Assembly: GCA_002919115.1 (NCBI GenBank)
Contig: PKER01000369.1
Coordinates: 1 to 6,917 of the forward strand
DNA: 6,917 nt
Source of the DNA: a bacterium
Lineage (GTDB): Bacteria; Actinomycetota; Thermoleophilia; Solirubrobacterales; 70-9
Reading direction: 5' to 3'
Shown: positions 5,329-6,917 of the stretch, piece after piece
Layout: every line of letters starts with the position of its first letter
Numbering within the stretch: position 1 is the first letter of the stretch
The notes under the pieces: generated by a model
Databases searched by the model: none
The model's input: the letters and a program-made list of their open reading frames with translations, nothing else
Told to the model about the DNA's origin: nothing
Made by a program: the position numbers and the translations under genes

Positions 5329-6699
5329 ATGTCGACCGCTTCGAACGACACCGTGCGCGTGCGCTTCGCGCCGTCGCCCACGGGCGCGCTCCACATCGGC
5401 GGCGCGCGCACCGCGCTCTACAACTGGCTGATGGCGCGGGGGAGCGGCGGGACCTTCGTCCTGCGGATCGAGGACACCGACCGCGAGCGCTCGACCCCCG
5501 AGAACGTCGAGCAGATCATCGACGCCCTGCGGTGGCTCGAGCTCGACTGGGACGAGGGCCCCTACAGCCAGTTCGAGCGCCGCGAGCGGCACAAGGAGGC
5601 GATCGACCGCCTGATCGAGGCCGGCGTCGCCTACCGCGACCCGGCGACCGCCGAGGACGTGCTCGCCTGGAAGGCCGAGCACGGCAACCGCGGCTACCGC
5701 GGCACGCCGAGCGACGAGGAGGGCGCCGCCGTCCGCCTGCGCGTCCCCGACGACGGCGAGACCGTGGTGGAGGACGTGATCCGCGGGCCGGTGTCGTTCC
5801 CGAACGCCGCCCAGGACGACTTCGTGATCGCGCGCGGCGACGGCACGCCGCTCTACAACCTCGCCGTCGCGGTCGACGACGCGGAGATGGGGATCACCGA
5901 CGTCGTGCGCGGCGACGACCACCTCTCCAACACGCCCAAGCAGGTGCTCGTCCTGCGCGCGCTGGGCGCCGACGTGCCGCGCTACGCCCACCTGCCGCTG
6001 CTGCACGGGCCCGACGGCAAGAAGCTCTCCAAGCGCCACGGCGCTGCGTCGGTGCAGGAGCTGCGCGACGCCGGCTACCTCCCGGAGGCCGTGCGCAACT
6101 ACCTCGCGCTGCTCGGCTGGGGCACCGAGGACGACACGACGCTGATGAGCACCGAGGAGCTCATCGAGCGCTTCAGCATCGAGCGCGTGGGCCGCTCGTC
6201 GGCGATCTTCGACGAGCGCAAGCTGCGCTGGATGAACGGCCGCTTCATGCGCGAGCTGCCCCTGGACGAGTACACGGACGCCGTCGCGAGCCACCTCAAG
6301 GCCGCGGGCGTCGAGGTCGGGCGCGACGAGCTGCGCGCGGCCTGCGCCATCGCCCAGGACAAGGCGCAGACGCTCGCCGAGGTCTGGCCGCTCATCCGAT
6401 TCCTGTTCGAGCCGCCCGTCGACGACGAGAAGGCCCGCGCCAAGTTCCTGAAGCCCGAGCACCTCGAGAACCTGCGCGGGGTGCGGGCGGTGCTCGCCGA
6501 GACGGACCCCTTCGACGCCGCCACGCTCGAGGAGCGCCTCACGGCGTTCGTCGAGGAGCGCGGGCTGAAGCCGAAGGAGGTCTACCAGCCGCTGCGGGTC
6601 GCGATCACGGGCACGACGGTCTCGCCCGGGATCTTCGACTCGGTCGCCGCGCTCGGCCGCGAGCGGACGCTGGAGCGAGTCGACGCGGCCCTCGATTAA
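5329..6699 (+). CDS. gltX: Glutamyl-tRNA synthetase (class I)
   Basis: This cytoplasmic enzyme attaches glutamate to tRNA-Glu using ATP. In lineages without GlnRS it also mischarges tRNA-Gln for the GatCAB amidotransferase; that is plausible for an actinobacterium but not shown here. The protein has 456 aa, slightly short for a family of about 465-485. The Rossmann core begins with RFAPSPTGALHIGGARTAL, carrying the HIGH-type signature HIGG at 22-25, followed by RIEDTDRERS. The second signature KLSKR lies at 232-236. Also recognisable are VRGDDHLSNTPKQ and FDERKLRWMNG, then an all-helical anticodon-binding region ending in PLRVAITGTTVSPGIFDSV. The insert that carries the C-x-C...C-x-H zinc site in E. 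coli is compact here and has no cysteines (about 100-125), so this is a zinc-less form. ATG 5329 matches the promoter position and leaves only eight residues before the VRVRFAPSPTG block. TAA ends the gene. Confidence 0.97.
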   Translation: MSTASNDTVRVRFAPSPTGALHIGGARTALYNWLMARGSGGTFVLRIEDTDRERSTPENVEQIIDALRWLELDWDEGPYSQFERRERHKEAIDRLIEAGVAYRDPATAEDVLAWKAEHGNRGYRGTPSDEEGAAVRLRVPDDGETVVEDVIRGPVSFPNAAQDDFVIARGDGTPLYNLAVAVDDAEMGITDVVRGDDHLSNTPKQVLVLRALGADVPRYAHLPLLHGPDGKKLSKRHGAASVQELRDAGYLPEAVRNYLALLGWGTEDDTTLMSTEELIERFSIERVGRSSAIFDERKLRWMNGRFMRELPLDEYTDAVASHLKAAGVEVGRDELRAACAIAQDKAQTLAEVWPLIRFLFEPPVDDEKARAKFLKPEHLENLRGVRAVLAETDPFDAATLEERLTAFVEERGLKPKEVYQPLRVAITGTTVSPGIFDSVAALGRERTLERVDAALD

Positions 6700-6721
6700 A
6701 CGCCCGGCGCCCCGCTGCCGA

Positions 6722-6733
6722 CAAAGGGGGAGA
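6722..6733 (+). promoter_or_regulatory. Orphan Shine-Dalgarno-like purine tract
   Basis: The stretch AAAGGGGGAGA (6723-6733) is the best Shine-Dalgarno-like sequence in any intergenic region here, but it ends 38 bases before the GTG chosen for the next gene. The only start at suitable spacing is GTG 6738, which opens a different frame with poor codon bias (GTT, TTA, CCT and CGT early on). It may serve a short leader ORF, or be fortuitous. Confidence 0.2.
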
Positions 6734-6771
6734 CGGCGTGCGCGCTCCCGCGCCACCGGTTTTACCTGCAC

Positions 6772-6917
6772 GTGAGCCAGACAGCGACAGCCCAGCCGGC
6801 CGAGACGAGCCCGCCAGCCGAGCGCCCATCGGGCGCCGGGGGCAGGCGGTTGGCGGCGGCCTTCGAGACGGTGTCGAGCCTGCCCGCGCTGGGCGAGGCG
6901 CGGGCGCGCGTGCTCGA
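6772..6917 (+). CDS. N-terminal fragment of an unidentified protein (3' end outside window)
   Basis: GTG 6772 opens a frame that runs without a stop to the window edge, 48 codons plus two bases. Nearly every codon ends in G or C, whereas the other two forward frames are poorer in codon use, so this frame is probably the coding one. The first 25 or so residues are rich in Ala, Pro, Ser, Thr and Glu and are likely disordered. After them comes a helix-forming segment, RRLAAAFETVSSLPALGEARARVL. There is no signal peptide. The segment loosely recalls the lead-in of HDOD or signalling proteins in related bacteria, but that is an impression and I assign no function. It starts 72 bases after gltX in the same direction. 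No other ATG or GTG precedes it in frame after the gltX stop. Confidence 0.55.
   Translation, partial: MSQTATAQPAETSPPAERPSGAGGRRLAAAFETVSSLPALGEARARVL

Noticed and set aside
5314..6771. A 485-aa minus-strand frame opposite gltX
   Set aside because: It is a shadow of gltX with Leu/Val/Arg/Ala-rich low complexity; it also runs through the gltX promoter and start.

Overview
The window is high-GC DNA with strong G/C preference at third codon positions. Gene content and gene style suggest an actinobacterium, and I infer a member of the Thermoleophilia (Solirubrobacterales-like). The grounds are a DnaE1-type polymerase with a complete PHP metal site, TANNNT promoter hexamers placed so that transcripts would start at or next to the start codon, and a GC-biased genome. 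The lineage is inferred; no rRNA is present to confirm it.

Layout from left to right. (1) The 3' end of a coiled-coil protein gene (1-222, +). (2) A 132-base gap built largely from a heptanucleotide repeat: five GCTNCCA units, a 5-base spacer, then four units in inverted orientation, followed at once by a perfect 10-bp-arm palindrome. (3) dnaE (355-3870, +), a replicative DNA polymerase III alpha subunit of 1171 aa. (4) A small cysteine-rich protein of unknown function (3896-4300, +) starting 25 bases after dnaE, with its own apparent promoter. (5) A second heptad inverted-repeat element (about 4303-4404) filling the convergent gap. (6) nfo (4408-5274, -), endonuclease IV. (7) A 54-base divergent promoter region holding two TANNNT hexamers facing outward, with a 7-bp-arm dyad between them. 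(8) gltX (5329-6699, +), glutamyl-tRNA synthetase. (9) The first 48 codons of another gene (6772 to the window edge, +).

The recognised genes are housekeeping: chromosome replication (dnaE), base-excision repair of abasic sites (nfo), and tRNA charging (gltX). They look like independent transcription units rather than one operon. The least explained items are the two heptad inverted-repeat elements about 4 kb apart, which share unit sequence, orientation and a right-end GCTGAT signature, and the 10-cysteine protein between dnaE and nfo. I see no phage, plasmid, CRISPR, transposase or RNA gene here.
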